A stretch of 33,312 nucleotides of DNA from Mycobacterium sp. shizuoka-1 (GTDB lineage: Bacteria; Actinomycetota; Actinomycetes; Mycobacteriales; Mycobacteriaceae), in the NCBI RefSeq assembly GCF_002723835.1, contig NZ_BEWG01000099.1:1-33312 (forward strand), given 5' to 3'. The notes under the pieces were generated by a model that saw nothing but the letters and a program-made list of their open reading frames with translations, had not been told where the DNA came from and ran no database searches. Below are positions 1-8,402 of the stretch, in pieces. Numbering within the stretch: the stretch's first letter is position 1; every line of letters begins with the position of its first letter. A program made the translations under genes and the position numbers.

Positions 1-110
1 CCCCAACACGGGGGTATCAGAGCATGGCAAAAAAACAACAAACAAAAACCACCAAACACACTATTGAGTTCTCAAACAACACACCCGGCTGACACCCGCC
101 AGCAGGCAAC
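1..110 (-). promoter_or_regulatory. rRNA operon leader (precursor 16S 5' region)
   Basis: Read on the minus strand this is the transcribed leader of an rRNA operon whose 16S gene must lie just beyond position 1. It holds the conserved mycobacterial leader motif with GAACTCAATAG (61-71), then a T-rich stretch (about 30-55), the segment GCCATGCTCTGATA, and a short hairpin at 1-13 (CCCC stem, five-base loop) that probably belongs to the RNase III processing stem. murA immediately upstream is the classical mycobacterial arrangement for rrnA. The exact transcription start is inferred from the -10 box at 117-122. Confidence 0.85.
61..78 (-). promoter_or_regulatory. rrn antitermination (boxA/boxC) element
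   Basis: The minus strand reads TGTTTGAGAACTCAATAG. The 3' part, GAACTCAATAG, is the boxC RNA known to bind mycobacterial NusA, and the region is the conserved antitermination signal of mycobacterial rRNA leaders. It should help RNA polymerase read through the long untranslated rRNA operon without Rho termination. Confidence 0.8.
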
Positions 111-116
111 CCTGCT

Positions 117-145
117 AACTTACTACATGTCTTTACCGGCGTCAA
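117..145 (-). promoter_or_regulatory. proximal rRNA operon promoter
   Basis: Minus strand: -35 TTGACG (145-140), a 17-nt spacer, then TAAGTT (122-117), followed by AGCAGGGTTGCC. That downstream sequence closely resembles what I recall downstream of the main rrnA promoter of M. tuberculosis. The start is expected near 110. Confidence 0.75.
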
Positions 146-194
146 CTGCCGCTGCCCTCCTGTCTCCAGGTCCGGCGCGGCTGGCCGACCGCCT

Positions 195-223
195 ACATTA
201 CACGCGTTCTATCTCAGCTCCAA
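195..223 (-). promoter_or_regulatory. candidate distal rRNA promoter overlapping the end of murA
   Basis: Minus strand: TTGGAG (223-218), 17-nt spacer, TAATGT (200-195). The -35 lies inside the last codons of murA and the -10 begins at its stop codon. Multiple tandem promoters between murA and 16S are known in mycobacteria. The hexamers match moderately, so this is an inference. Confidence 0.4.
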
Positions 224-1448
224 GTCGGGCCAGATTCTCCACGAAAAGCGGGTAGCCGCGGTCGATGTGGAACACGTCGTGCACCTCGGTCTCACCGTCC
301 GCGACCAGGCCCGCAAGCACCAGACCGGCCCCCGCGCGGATGTCGGAGCACCACACCGGGGCACTCGACAGCTGCGGGAGCCCGCGCACCACCGCGTGGT
401 GACCATCGGTCCTCGCGTCCGCGCCCAGGCGGATCATCTCCTCGACGAAGCGGAACCTCGCCTCGAACACGTTCTCGGTGATCATCGACGTCCCGTCGGC
501 CACCGCCGCCAGCGCGATCGCCATCGGCTGCAGATCGGTCGGGAAGCCCGGGAACGGCAGCGTCGCGACATTGCCGGCCTTGGGCCGCTCGTACTGCACC
601 ACCCGGAACCCGTCGTCGTGCTGGGTCACTGTGGCGCCGGCGTCGTGCAACTTGTGCAGCACCAACTGCAGGTGTGCCGGGTCCACCCCGGTGACCGAGA
701 TGTCCCCGCGGGTCATCGCCGCGGCAATGCCCCAGGTCGCGGCCACGATCCGGTCGCCGATCACCCGATGCTCAGTGGGATGCAGCCGCGGAACGCCGGT
801 GATCGTCAGCGTCGACGTGCCCGCGCCTTCGATCTGGGCACCCATCTGGTTGAGCATCTCGCACAGGTCGACGACGTCGGGTTCGCGCGCGGCGTTGTGG
901 ATCGTGGTCACACCGTCGGCGAGCACCGCGGCCATCAGGATGTTCTCGGTGGCCCCCACCGATGGGAACTCGAGCTGGATCTCCGCGCCGTGCAGCTTCT
1001 CGGCGGTCGCCACCACGCAGCCGTGCTCGATGTTGCAGTCCGCACCCAACTGACGCAGACCGGCCTGATGCATGTCCAGCGGCCGCGAACCGATCGCATC
1101 GCCGCCGGGCAGGGCGACCCGGGCGCGTTTGCACCGGCCGACCAGCGGACCGAGCACGCACACCGACGCCCGGAACTGGCGCACCGCGGCGAAGTCGGCC
1201 TCGTACTTGGGTTCGTCGGGCGAGGTGATCCGTACCGTCGAGCCGTCGAGTTCCACGTTGGCACCCAGGCCACGCAGGACCTCGGCCATCAGCGGCACAT
1301 CGAGAATGTCCGGGCAGTTGGTGATCGTCGTGGTGCCCTCGGCCAGCAGGCTGGCGGCCATCAGTTTCAGGACGCTGTTCTTGGCGCCGCCGACCGCCAC
1401 TTCGCCCGACAACCGGTTGCCGCCGGTCACCACGAAACGCTCGCCCAC
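198..1448 (-). CDS. murA: UDP-N-acetylglucosamine 1-carboxyvinyltransferase MurA
   Basis: MurA transfers enolpyruvate from PEP to UDP-GlcNAc in the cytoplasm, the first committed step of peptidoglycan synthesis. The 416-residue product (family about 418) starts VGERFVVTGGNRLSGEV and has the usual landmarks: NSVLKLMAA near the start, the segment RASVCVLGPLVGRCKRA around residue 115-130 and the VEDMIRLGAD-like region near the C-terminus. The active-site loop position carries the mycobacterial Asp-type change: VGRCKRARVALPGGDAIG. GTG at 1448 was chosen because it matches the family N-terminus. The longer frame would run into the divergent gene at 1511. There is no clear ribosome site before it, and a TAAACT box ends 7 nt upstream, so a leaderless transcript is possible. 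The stop at 198 sits in the promoter zone of the downstream rRNA operon. Confidence 0.95.
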   Translation of the reverse strand: MGERFVVTGGNRLSGEVAVGGAKNSVLKLMAASLLAEGTTTITNCPDILDVPLMAEVLRGLGANVELDGSTVRITSPDEPKYEADFAAVRQFRASVCVLGPLVGRCKRARVALPGGDAIGSRPLDMHQAGLRQLGADCNIEHGCVVATAEKLHGAEIQLEFPSVGATENILMAAVLADGVTTIHNAAREPDVVDLCEMLNQMGAQIEGAGTSTLTITGVPRLHPTEHRVIGDRIVAATWGIAAAMTRGDISVTGVDPAHLQLVLHKLHDAGATVTQHDDGFRVVQYERPKAGNVATLPFPGFPTDLQPMAIALAAVADGTSMITENVFEARFRFVEEMIRLGADARTDGHHAVVRGLPQLSSAPVWCSDIRAGAGLVLAGLVADGETEVHDVFHIDRGYPLFVENLARLGAEIERV

Positions 1449-1455
1449 TCCGAAG

Positions 1456-1461
1456 AGTTTA
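1456..1461 (-). promoter_or_regulatory. candidate -10 box of murA (leaderless type)
   Basis: Minus strand TAAACT, with seven bases between it and the GTG start at 1448. In mycobacteria a TANNNT box about 7 nt before a start codon commonly marks a leaderless transcript. No convincing -35 is visible. Confidence 0.4.
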
Positions 1462-1497
1462 GTGGAGCCGACGGCCCGGACCGGCGCACTCGGCCGG

Positions 1498-1503
1498 TAC
1501 CGT
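1498..1503 (+). promoter_or_regulatory. candidate -10 box of the adenosyltransferase gene (leaderless type)
   Basis: TACCGT, followed by exactly seven bases and then the ATG at 1511. No purine-rich ribosome site precedes this ATG, which fits a leaderless mRNA. It mirrors the arrangement at murA on the other strand. Confidence 0.4.
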
Positions 1504-1510
1504 TTCCTCC

Positions 1511-2104
1511 ATGGCAGTGCATCTGACCCGCATATATACCCGGACCGGCGACGACGGTACGTCGGGACTGAGTGATTTCTCACGGGTCGACAAGAACGAC
1601 CCGCGCCTGATCGCCTACGCCGACTGCGACGAGGCCAACGCCGCCCTCGGGGTGGCCGTCGCGCTCGGGGAACCCGGCGACGACCTGCGCGCGGTGTTGC
1701 TGCAGATCCAGAACGACCTGTTCGACGCCGGAGCCGATCTGTCCACGCCAGTTGTCGAGAACCCGGAGTATCCGCCGCTGCGGATCACCCCGCCCTACAT
1801 CGAGCGGCTCGAAGGATGGTGCGACCACTACAACGACGAGCTGCCAGCACTGAACTCGTTCATCCTGCCGGGCGGCACGGCGCTGTCCGCGTTTCTGCAC
1901 GTCGCACGCACCGTGACCCGACGCGCCGAGCGGTCGGCGTGGGCGGCGATCAAGGCCTACCCCGACACCGTCAGCCCGCTGCCGGCGCGCTACCTCAACC
2001 GGCTCTCGGACCTGCTCTTCATCCTGTCGCGGGTGGCCAATGGCGGCGACGACGTGCTGTGGCAGCCCGGCGGCGGCCAGGCCGACAAGCCGGCCACGAC
2101 GTAA
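1511..2104 (+). CDS. PduO-type ATP:cob(I)alamin adenosyltransferase
   Basis: This enzyme transfers the adenosyl group of ATP to cob(I)alamin to make adenosylcobalamin, the cofactor of methylmalonyl-CoA mutase. The 197-residue protein has the N-terminal ATP-binding signature RIYTRTGDDGTSGL (residues 7-20), the conserved DECNA-like segment YADCDEANAALG (36-47) and the C-terminal RTVTRRAERSAW helix typical of the PduO/EutT fold. The length is usual for the family; the M. tuberculosis homologue Rv1314c occupies the same place next to murA. The gene is divergent from murA with 62 nt between starts and ends flush against the convergent DUF2550 gene (stop codons adjacent at 2102-2104 and 2105-2107). 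Confidence 0.93.
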   Translation: MAVHLTRIYTRTGDDGTSGLSDFSRVDKNDPRLIAYADCDEANAALGVAVALGEPGDDLRAVLLQIQNDLFDAGADLSTPVVENPEYPPLRITPPYIERLEGWCDHYNDELPALNSFILPGGTALSAFLHVARTVTRRAERSAWAAIKAYPDTVSPLPARYLNRLSDLLFILSRVANGGDDVLWQPGGGQADKPATT

Positions 2105-2548
2105 CTACGCGGTCCGGCGCCGCGCCCGCGGCGATGGACTGGACTCGACCCACGACAGGAACGCGGTCAGCGCACCGCGGTCCAATGCGATCTCGTAGCC
2201 GCGTGCGCGCTCGGCGGTGGTGTCGTGCAACTCGAGCACGACGATCTCGTCGGTCATGATGTCGAACTCGTCGCCCCGCGGCGACCGCCGGGAGATGATC
2301 TCCAGCCCGCGGCGGCTCAACCGCCGATCAGGCCACCACCGCAGGCTCGACAGCCGGTAATACCTGGCCTCGTCACCCCGGTAGCGGATCACCCCGTGCC
2401 GCCAGCCATGGCCGCCGACGGCCGGGATGTCACGCAGGATCGCGGCGGTACCGCCCTGGCGCAGCTTCCACAATCGGTAGCTCAGCGCGGCGACGGCAAG
2501 TAACAGCACACTGATCAGCGCGGCCATGAAAAACATCGGCGCGCTCAT
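2105..2548 (-). CDS. DUF2550 membrane-anchored protein (Rv1312-like)
   Basis: This is a 147-residue protein of unknown function found just after atpC in mycobacteria. A single N-terminal transmembrane helix covers about residues 5-26 (MFFMAALISVLLLAVAALSY). The soluble part is rich in Arg and Trp (GWRHGVIRYRGDEARYYRL, then SLRWWPDRRLSRRGLEI) and probably faces the cytoplasm. The length equals that of the M. tuberculosis homologue as I recall it. It starts 17 nt after the atpC stop and is likely the last gene of the ATP synthase transcript, but no role in the enzyme is established. Confidence 0.88.
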   Translation of the reverse strand: MSAPMFFMAALISVLLLAVAALSYRLWKLRQGGTAAILRDIPAVGGHGWRHGVIRYRGDEARYYRLSSLRWWPDRRLSRRGLEIISRRSPRGDEFDIMTDEIVVLELHDTTAERARGYEIALDRGALTAFLSWVESSPSPRARRRTA

Positions 2549-2565
2549 CGGTCGCTGGCCCGCGG

Positions 2566-2931
2566 CTAGTCGAGCTGGCCTAGGGCGCGCAGGCGCGCCC
2601 GTCCGCGGGCAGCGGTCTGCGGATCGTCGGAGCCCGCGTCGGCCTTGGCCGAGTCCGCGTCGATCTCCGACTCGAACTCCGCGGACTCGGCGAGGATCGT
2701 CACGCCCTCCTCGGTCACCGACAGAAAGCCGCCGTCGACCGCGATGCGCAGATCGTCCTCACCCTCGCGCTCGACGCGCACCATCGCGTCGTCCACCAAC
2801 TGGGCAACGAGAGGGATGTGGCGAGGCAGGATGCCGATCTCACCCGACGTGGTGCGGGTGAAGACGAACGTCGCCTTGCCCGACCAGATCTTGCGCTCGA
2901 CGGCGACGATGTCGACGTCCAATTCGGCCAT
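2566..2931 (-). CDS. atpC: ATP synthase F1 epsilon subunit
   Basis: This is a subunit of the central rotor stalk that couples proton flow to catalysis and restrains ATP hydrolysis. The 121-residue protein has the N-terminal beta-sandwich (residues 1-85, with the GEIGILPRHIPLVAQL segment at about 30-45) and a shortened C-terminal helical part that is acidic (SAEFESEIDADSAKADAGSD), as in mycobacteria, where the helical domain is reduced compared with E. coli. It lies 27 nt downstream of atpD in the operon. Confidence 0.95.
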   Translation of the reverse strand: MAELDVDIVAVERKIWSGKATFVFTRTTSGEIGILPRHIPLVAQLVDDAMVRVEREGEDDLRIAVDGGFLSVTEEGVTILAESAEFESEIDADSAKADAGSDDPQTAARGRARLRALGQLD

Positions 2932-2958
2932 CTCACATCACCTTTCGCGTCTGCAACA

Positions 2959-4386
2959 TCACAGCTTGGCGCCGAGGCTTTCGGCCTTCTTCGCCAGGTC
3001 GTCCAGGCCACCGATCAGGAAGAACGCCTGCTCGGGCAGGTGGTCGAATTCGCCCTTGGCCAGCTTGTCGAAGGCCTCGACGGTCTCCTTGAGCGGCACG
3101 GTCGAACCGGGCTGACCGGTGAACTGCTCGGCGGCCATCATGTTCTGGCTCAGGAAGCGCTCGATCTTGCGCGCCCGGTAGACCAGAACCTTGTCCTCTT
3201 CGGAGAGCTCGTCGATACCGAGGATCGCGATGATGTCCTGAAGATCCTTGTAGCGCTGCAGGATTCGGATGACTTCCTGGGCAACCCGGTAGTGCTCGTC
3301 GCCGACCACGCTCGGGTGCAGGATCGTCGACGACGACGCCAGCGGATCCACCGCGGGGAAGATGCCCTTGGAGAACACCGCACGGGAGAGCTCGGTGGTG
3401 GCGTCCAGGTGCGCGAACGTGGTGGCCGGCGCCGGGTCGGTGTAGTCGTCGGCGGGCACGTACACGGCCTGCATCGAGGTGATCGAGCGGCCACGCGTGG
3501 AGGTGATGCGCTCCTGCAGCTCACCCATCTCGTCGGCCAGCGTCGGCTGGTAACCCACCGCCGACGGCATACGGCCGAGCAGCGTCGACACCTCGGAGCC
3601 GGCCTGGGTGAACCGGAAGATGTTGTCGATGAACAGCAGCACGTCCTGGCCCTGCTCGTCGCGGAAGAACTCCGCCATGGTCAGCGCGGACAGTGCCACA
3701 CGCATACGCGTGCCCGGCGGCTCGTCCATCTGACCGAACACCAACGCGGTGTCCTTGAGCACGTTGGCGTCCGCAAGCTCGACCCACAGGTCGTTACCCT
3801 CACGGGTGCGCTCCCCCACGCCGGCGAACACCGAGGTGCCACCGAAGTTGCGAGCGATGCGGTTGATCATCTCCTGGATCAGAACGGTCTTGCCCACGCC
3901 GGCGCCACCGAACAGGGCGATCTTGCCGCCACGCACATACGGGGTGAGCAGGTCGACGACCTTCAGACCGGTCTCGAGCATCTCAGTGCGAGGCTCGAGG
4001 TCGGCGAAGGCCGGCGGCTTGCGGTGGATCGACCAGTGCTCGAAGTCTTTGCCGTAGCCCGGCTCGTCCAGGCAGTCACCGAGGGCGTTGAAGACGTGAC
4101 CCTTCACACCGTCGCCGACCGGCACCGAAATCGAGGCGCCGGTGTCGCTGACCTCGACGCCGCGCACCAGGCCGTCGGTGGGCTGCATGGAGATGCAGCG
4201 CACCAGGTTGTCGCCCAGGTGCTGAGCCACTTCCAGGGTCAGAGTCTTGGCGAGCGCGCCGAAGGCGATGTCGGCGTGCAGCGCGTTGAACAGCTCGGGC
4301 ACCGAGCCACGCGGGAACTCCACGTCGACCACGGGTCCCGTGATGCGGACGACCCGGCCTGCGGTCTTCTCTGCGGTAGCAGTCAT
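2959..4386 (-). CDS. atpD: ATP synthase F1 beta subunit
   Basis: This is the catalytic subunit of F1. The 475-residue protein has a Walker A loop GGAGVGKT at 160-167, the catalytic glutamate motif GERTREGND from 191, Walker B ending in LLFIDN (D254) and the DELSEED-type lever IDELSEED at 391-398, which contacts the rotor. The ALSALTMAEFFRDE and PSAVGYQPTLADEMG signature segments are intact. It is 24 nt downstream of atpG in the atp operon. Nothing is unusual. Confidence 0.98.
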   Translation of the reverse strand: MTATAEKTAGRVVRITGPVVDVEFPRGSVPELFNALHADIAFGALAKTLTLEVAQHLGDNLVRCISMQPTDGLVRGVEVSDTGASISVPVGDGVKGHVFNALGDCLDEPGYGKDFEHWSIHRKPPAFADLEPRTEMLETGLKVVDLLTPYVRGGKIALFGGAGVGKTVLIQEMINRIARNFGGTSVFAGVGERTREGNDLWVELADANVLKDTALVFGQMDEPPGTRMRVALSALTMAEFFRDEQGQDVLLFIDNIFRFTQAGSEVSTLLGRMPSAVGYQPTLADEMGELQERITSTRGRSITSMQAVYVPADDYTDPAPATTFAHLDATTELSRAVFSKGIFPAVDPLASSSTILHPSVVGDEHYRVAQEVIRILQRYKDLQDIIAILGIDELSEEDKVLVYRARKIERFLSQNMMAAEQFTGQPGSTVPLKETVEAFDKLAKGEFDHLPEQAFFLIGGLDDLAKKAESLGAKL

Positions 4387-4410
4387 TTCCTCTTCGCTTC
4401 CTACGCGGCT

Positions 4411-5334
4411 TTACTTGGCGTCGGCCAGCGCGTTGGCGCCGCCGACGATTTCGCTGATTTCCTGGGTGATCTGCGCCTGACGCTCGCGGTTCGCCGCAAG
4501 CGTGAGCGCCTTGATCAGATCGTCGGCGTTGTCGGTCGCCGACTTCATGGCACGGCGACGAGAGGCCGACTCCGAGGCCGCCGCCTCCAGCAACGCCGCG
4601 TACACGCGGGTCGCGATGTAGCGCGGGAGCAGTGAGTCGAACAGCTCTTCGGCGTTGGGCTCGAACGAGAACAGCGTGTGCGGGCCGGTTTCCGGCTCTC
4701 CGACGTACTCGACAACCATCGGGGCGATCCGCAACGCGGCCGCAGTCTGCGACAACATCGACCTGAACTCGGTCGACACGATGTGGAGCTCGTCCACCCC
4801 GAGGATCCCGTCCGCACCCGGGTCTTCTCCGGTGTCATCAGCACCCGACATGAATGCGGCGACCAGGGTGTCGGCGATCTCCCGGGCGTTGTCGTACTCG
4901 GGGCGCTCAGAGAAGCCGGTCCACGACTCGACAACGGCACGCTGCCGGAAGTTGTAGTAGCCCAACGCCTTACGCCCGACGACGTAGAGCACCGGATCCT
5001 TGCCTTCGTCGCGCAGCAGCGAGAACAGCTCCTCGGCGCGGCGCAGGACGTTGGCGTTGTAGCCACCGCACAGACCGCGATCCGAGGACACCACCAGCAC
5101 ACCGGCCCGCGTGGGGTTCTCCCGCGCCACCAGCAGCGGGTGATCCAGCGCGCTGGCACTGGCGAGCTCGGTGAGCATGTTGGTGATCTCGCTGGCGTAC
5201 GGCCGGGCCGCGTCGACGCGGGCCTGCGCCTTGGCGATCCGCGACGTGGCGATCAGCTCCTGGGCCTTCGTGATCTTCTTGATCGACGAAGCGGAGCGGA
5301 TACGCCCGCGTAGCTCGCGAAGTGTGGCTGCCAT
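4411..5334 (-). CDS. atpG: ATP synthase F1 gamma subunit
   Basis: This is the rotating shaft of F1. The 307-residue protein has the N-terminal helix with IRSASSIKKITKAQEL (residues 12-27), the SSDRGLCGGYNANV motif (83-96) and the C-terminal coiled helix ending NRERQAQITQEISEIVGGANAL. Residues 163-178 (SGADDTGEDPGADGIL) form the acidic insertion characteristic of mycobacterial gamma subunits, reported to tune coupling and considered a drug target. The gene lies 18 nt downstream of atpA. Confidence 0.97.
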   Translation of the reverse strand: MAATLRELRGRIRSASSIKKITKAQELIATSRIAKAQARVDAARPYASEITNMLTELASASALDHPLLVARENPTRAGVLVVSSDRGLCGGYNANVLRRAEELFSLLRDEGKDPVLYVVGRKALGYYNFRQRAVVESWTGFSERPEYDNAREIADTLVAAFMSGADDTGEDPGADGILGVDELHIVSTEFRSMLSQTAAALRIAPMVVEYVGEPETGPHTLFSFEPNAEELFDSLLPRYIATRVYAALLEAAASESASRRRAMKSATDNADDLIKALTLAANRERQAQITQEISEIVGGANALADAK

Positions 5335-5352
5335 TTCCTTATAGCTCTTCTA

Positions 5353-7002
5353 CTAGTTCTTCTTTGGCGCCGGCTTACGGACCTTGACCGATTCCTTCTC
5401 CAGGTCCTCGGGGTCCAGGGCCTCGGCATGCTCGTCACCGGGGACCACCGAGCTGCCGTCGGAGGCCGCGAAGCCCTTCTTGAAGTCGGCGATCACCGAA
5501 ACCAGCTTCTCCTGGGCTTCGTCGGAGAGCTTCTTGGTCTCCTTGATGCCGGTGAGGATGTCGGAGTGGCTGGCCTTGACGTGCTCCAGGAACTCGGACT
5601 CGAAGCGGGAAACATCCTCGGCGGGAACCGAATCCAGGTGGCCCTGGGTACCGAGGAAGATCGCGACGACCTGATCCTCGACCGCCATCGGGCTGTACTG
5701 GGCCTGCTTGAGCAGCTCGACCAGGCGCACACCGCGGTCCAGCTGAGCCTTCGACGCCGCGTCCAGGTCGGAGGCGAAGGCCGCGAAGGCCTCCAGCTCG
5801 CGGTATTGCGACAGGTCCAGACGAAGCGAACCGGCGACCTCTTTCATGGCCTTGATCTGCGCGGCACCACCGACGCGGGACACCGACACACCGACGTTCA
5901 CGGCCGGGCGCACACCCTGGTTGAACAGGTCGGACTCCAGGAAGCACTGGCCGTCGGTGATCGAGATGACGTTGGTGGGGATGAACGCCGAGATGTCATT
6001 GGCCTTGGTCTCGATGATCGGCAGACCGGTCATCGACCCGCCACCGAGCTCGTCGGACAGCTTCGCGCAACGCTCCAGCAGACGGGAGTGCAGGTAGAAG
6101 ACGTCACCCGGGAACGCCTCGCGGCCCGGCGGGCGGCGCAGCAGCAGCGAGATCGCGCGGTAGGCGTCGGCCTGCTTGGACAGGTCGTCGAACACGATCA
6201 GCACGTGCTTGCCGTTGTACATCCAGTGCTGGCCGATGGCCGAACCGGTGTAGGGCGCAAGCCATTTGAAGCCGGCCGAGTCCGACGCCGGGGCCGCGAC
6301 GATGGTGGTGTATTCCATCGCGCCGCCCTCTTCGAGCGCGCGCTTCACCGAGGCGATGGTGGTGCCCTTCTGGCCGATCGCGACGTACACGCAGCGGACC
6401 TGCTGCTTGGGGTCGCCGGTCTCCCAGGCCTCGCGCTGGTTGAGGATGGTGTCGACGCAGACGGCGGTCTTGCCGGTCTTGCGGTCGCCGATGATCAGCT
6501 GGCGCTGCCCGCGGCCGATCGGGGTCATCGCGTCGATGGCCTTGATGCCGGTCTGCAGCGGCTCGCCAACGCCCTGGCGCTGCACCACCGACGGCGCCTG
6601 CAGCTCGAGCGCGCGGCGCTCCTCGGACTCGATGTCGCCCTGGCCGTCGATCGGCTGGCCCAGCGGGTTGATCACGCGACCCAGGAAGGCGTCGCCCACC
6701 GGCACCGAGAGCACCTCGCCGGTGCGCTTGACCTGCTGGCCCTCTTCGATCTTCTCGAACTCACCGAGGATGACCGCGCCGACGCTGTGCTCGTCGAGGT
6801 TGAGCGCCACACCGAGCACGCCGCCGGGGAACTCGAGCAGTTCCTGGGTCATCACCGAGGGCAGACCCTCGACGTGGGCGATGCCGTCGCCGGCGTCGAT
6901 GACGGTGCCGATCTCCTCGCGACCGGTGTCCGCCTCGAAGCTCGATACGTACTCCTGGACGGCGCCCTGGATGTCGTCAGCCGAGATTGTCAACTCTGCC
7001 AT
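5353..7002 (-). CDS. atpA: ATP synthase F1 alpha subunit
   Basis: This is the non-catalytic nucleotide-binding subunit of F1. The 549-residue protein has a Walker A loop GDRKTGKT (172-179), the alpha signature PAVNVGVSVSRVGGAAQ and the GREAFPGDVFYLHSRLLER segment. The C-terminus carries the extra tail of about 35 residues (VVPGDEHAEALDPEDL and a Lys-rich end) seen only in mycobacterial alpha subunits, where it helps block ATP hydrolysis. It is preceded by the b-delta fusion gene with 71 nt between. Confidence 0.98.
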   Translation of the reverse strand: MAELTISADDIQGAVQEYVSSFEADTGREEIGTVIDAGDGIAHVEGLPSVMTQELLEFPGGVLGVALNLDEHSVGAVILGEFEKIEEGQQVKRTGEVLSVPVGDAFLGRVINPLGQPIDGQGDIESEERRALELQAPSVVQRQGVGEPLQTGIKAIDAMTPIGRGQRQLIIGDRKTGKTAVCVDTILNQREAWETGDPKQQVRCVYVAIGQKGTTIASVKRALEEGGAMEYTTIVAAPASDSAGFKWLAPYTGSAIGQHWMYNGKHVLIVFDDLSKQADAYRAISLLLRRPPGREAFPGDVFYLHSRLLERCAKLSDELGGGSMTGLPIIETKANDISAFIPTNVISITDGQCFLESDLFNQGVRPAVNVGVSVSRVGGAAQIKAMKEVAGSLRLDLSQYRELEAFAAFASDLDAASKAQLDRGVRLVELLKQAQYSPMAVEDQVVAIFLGTQGHLDSVPAEDVSRFESEFLEHVKASHSDILTGIKETKKLSDEAQEKLVSVIADFKKGFAASDGSSVVPGDEHAEALDPEDLEKESVKVRKPAPKKN

Positions 7003-7073
7003 GGCTTTTCGTCTTCCTGCCTTTGTTTTGGGTCTTGGGGTTCGTGGGGCTGTTCGCCGGGCTGGTCGGTCGG

Positions 7074-8399
7074 CTAATCAGGAAGCTTCGTCACGGCTGC
7101 GGACAGCCGCGACGACAACGTCCCGTCGATCACCTCGTCGCCGACGGCGACCGAAAGGCCGCCCAGCACAGAAGGATCGATATTGAGCTGCACCGAAACA
7201 GGTTGGTGATAGATGCGGGTGAGCACCTGGGTCAGCCGGGTGCGCTGCGCAGCGGTGAGCTCGGCGGCCGCATTCACATGCGCGACGATCTCGCCGCGGC
7301 GGGCGACCGCGATCTGAGCCAATGCCAGCACCGCTTCGTCGGCACGCTCGCCGCGCAACAGGCTGACGGTCTGCACCAGCAGCGCAGTGGCGGTCGCGTT
7401 CGCGCCGCTGCCGAGCACCTTGCGCAGCAGCGCGATCCGGCCGTCGGCAGGCGCGGTGTAGTCACCGAGCAACGACGTCAGCCGGGGCTGCTCGTCGAGG
7501 ACGCGGGTGAAGCGGAAAAGCTGCTCCTCGACCTCGTCGGCCTGGTTGTCGCGCTCGGCACGAACCAGCAGCGCCAGCCGGGCGACGTGTTCGATCACGT
7601 CGACCAGATCCTCGGTGCGCGACCAGCGCACCGAGACCGCGGTCTCCAGCAGGTCCAGGCTGTTGTCCCCGACCTTGCCGTCGAGCAGCCGGTGCACCAG
7701 GCGCTTCTTGGCCTCGGTCTCACCCGAGGACTCGGCCAGATGGCGGGTCAGGATCGGCTCGCCGATCAGCAGCCCGGCCACCGACGCCAGGTCATCGGAG
7801 AGGGCGGACAGGGCGTCGCTGGACAACCCCGCCGACAGCGCGTCGAACTTCTCGACCACCGCAGCCTGCGCATCGCGGCTGGCCGAGCGCAGGTCCGAGC
7901 CCGCCTCCGGCGCGAACGCCGCCGGCGCCATCGAATCCAGCTCGTCGAGGAACCGGTCGACGGTGGCCGACTGCGCCTGCGCGTCGGCGACGTGGGCACG
8001 GACCAGCTCGCCGGCCCGGCGCACCGACTCGGCGCCGAGATCCTGACGCAGCTGGCGGATCAGCTGGGCACGCAACAACTGAACCTGTTGCGCACCTTGC
8101 ACTTTGATCCGCTCGACCTCGACGTCAGCCTGAGCACGAAGCTGCTCGACGATGCGCTCGGCATCGGTACGGGCCTCTTCGACGATGTGCTTGGCCTCGG
8201 CCTTGGCCTCGTCGACCCGCGCCGCGTGATGCTTGTCGGCGTCAGCAAGCCGCTTGGCGGCCTTGGCGCTGTCGTCGATCTGAGTGCGCACCGTCTCCTG
8301 CTGGTTGGCCATCATGTTCTTGATCGGCGGTACCACGTACCGCCAGATGATGGCCACGATGACGACGAAGCCGATGAGCTGTCCGATGAAGGTTGACAT
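7074..8399 (-). CDS. atpH: ATP synthase b-delta fusion subunit
   Basis: This is a fused stator subunit, typical of mycobacteria. Residues 4-26 form a transmembrane helix (FIGQLIGFVVIVAIIWRYVV), then a long charged coiled-coil like subunit b follows (about 30-170), and the C-terminal part (about 270-441) is the delta subunit that sits on top of F1. The length of 441 is close to M. tuberculosis AtpH (446). It starts three bases after the atpF stop, so the second b-type subunit is made next to it. The two b-like helices presumably form the peripheral stalk together. Confidence 0.96.
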   Translation of the reverse strand: MSTFIGQLIGFVVIVAIIWRYVVPPIKNMMANQQETVRTQIDDSAKAAKRLADADKHHAARVDEAKAEAKHIVEEARTDAERIVEQLRAQADVEVERIKVQGAQQVQLLRAQLIRQLRQDLGAESVRRAGELVRAHVADAQAQSATVDRFLDELDSMAPAAFAPEAGSDLRSASRDAQAAVVEKFDALSAGLSSDALSALSDDLASVAGLLIGEPILTRHLAESSGETEAKKRLVHRLLDGKVGDNSLDLLETAVSVRWSRTEDLVDVIEHVARLALLVRAERDNQADEVEEQLFRFTRVLDEQPRLTSLLGDYTAPADGRIALLRKVLGSGANATATALLVQTVSLLRGERADEAVLALAQIAVARRGEIVAHVNAAAELTAAQRTRLTQVLTRIYHQPVSVQLNIDPSVLGGLSVAVGDEVIDGTLSSRLSAAVTKLPD

Positions 8400-8402
8400 G
8401 TC

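Noticed and set aside
267..1526. Long open frame on the plus strand across murA
   Set aside because: It is a shadow of murA in high-GC DNA: His/Arg/Gly-rich text with no family likeness.
2818..4635. 605-codon open frame opposite atpD
   Set aside because: It is antisense to a fully conserved atpD and atpG and its composition is that of a shadow frame.
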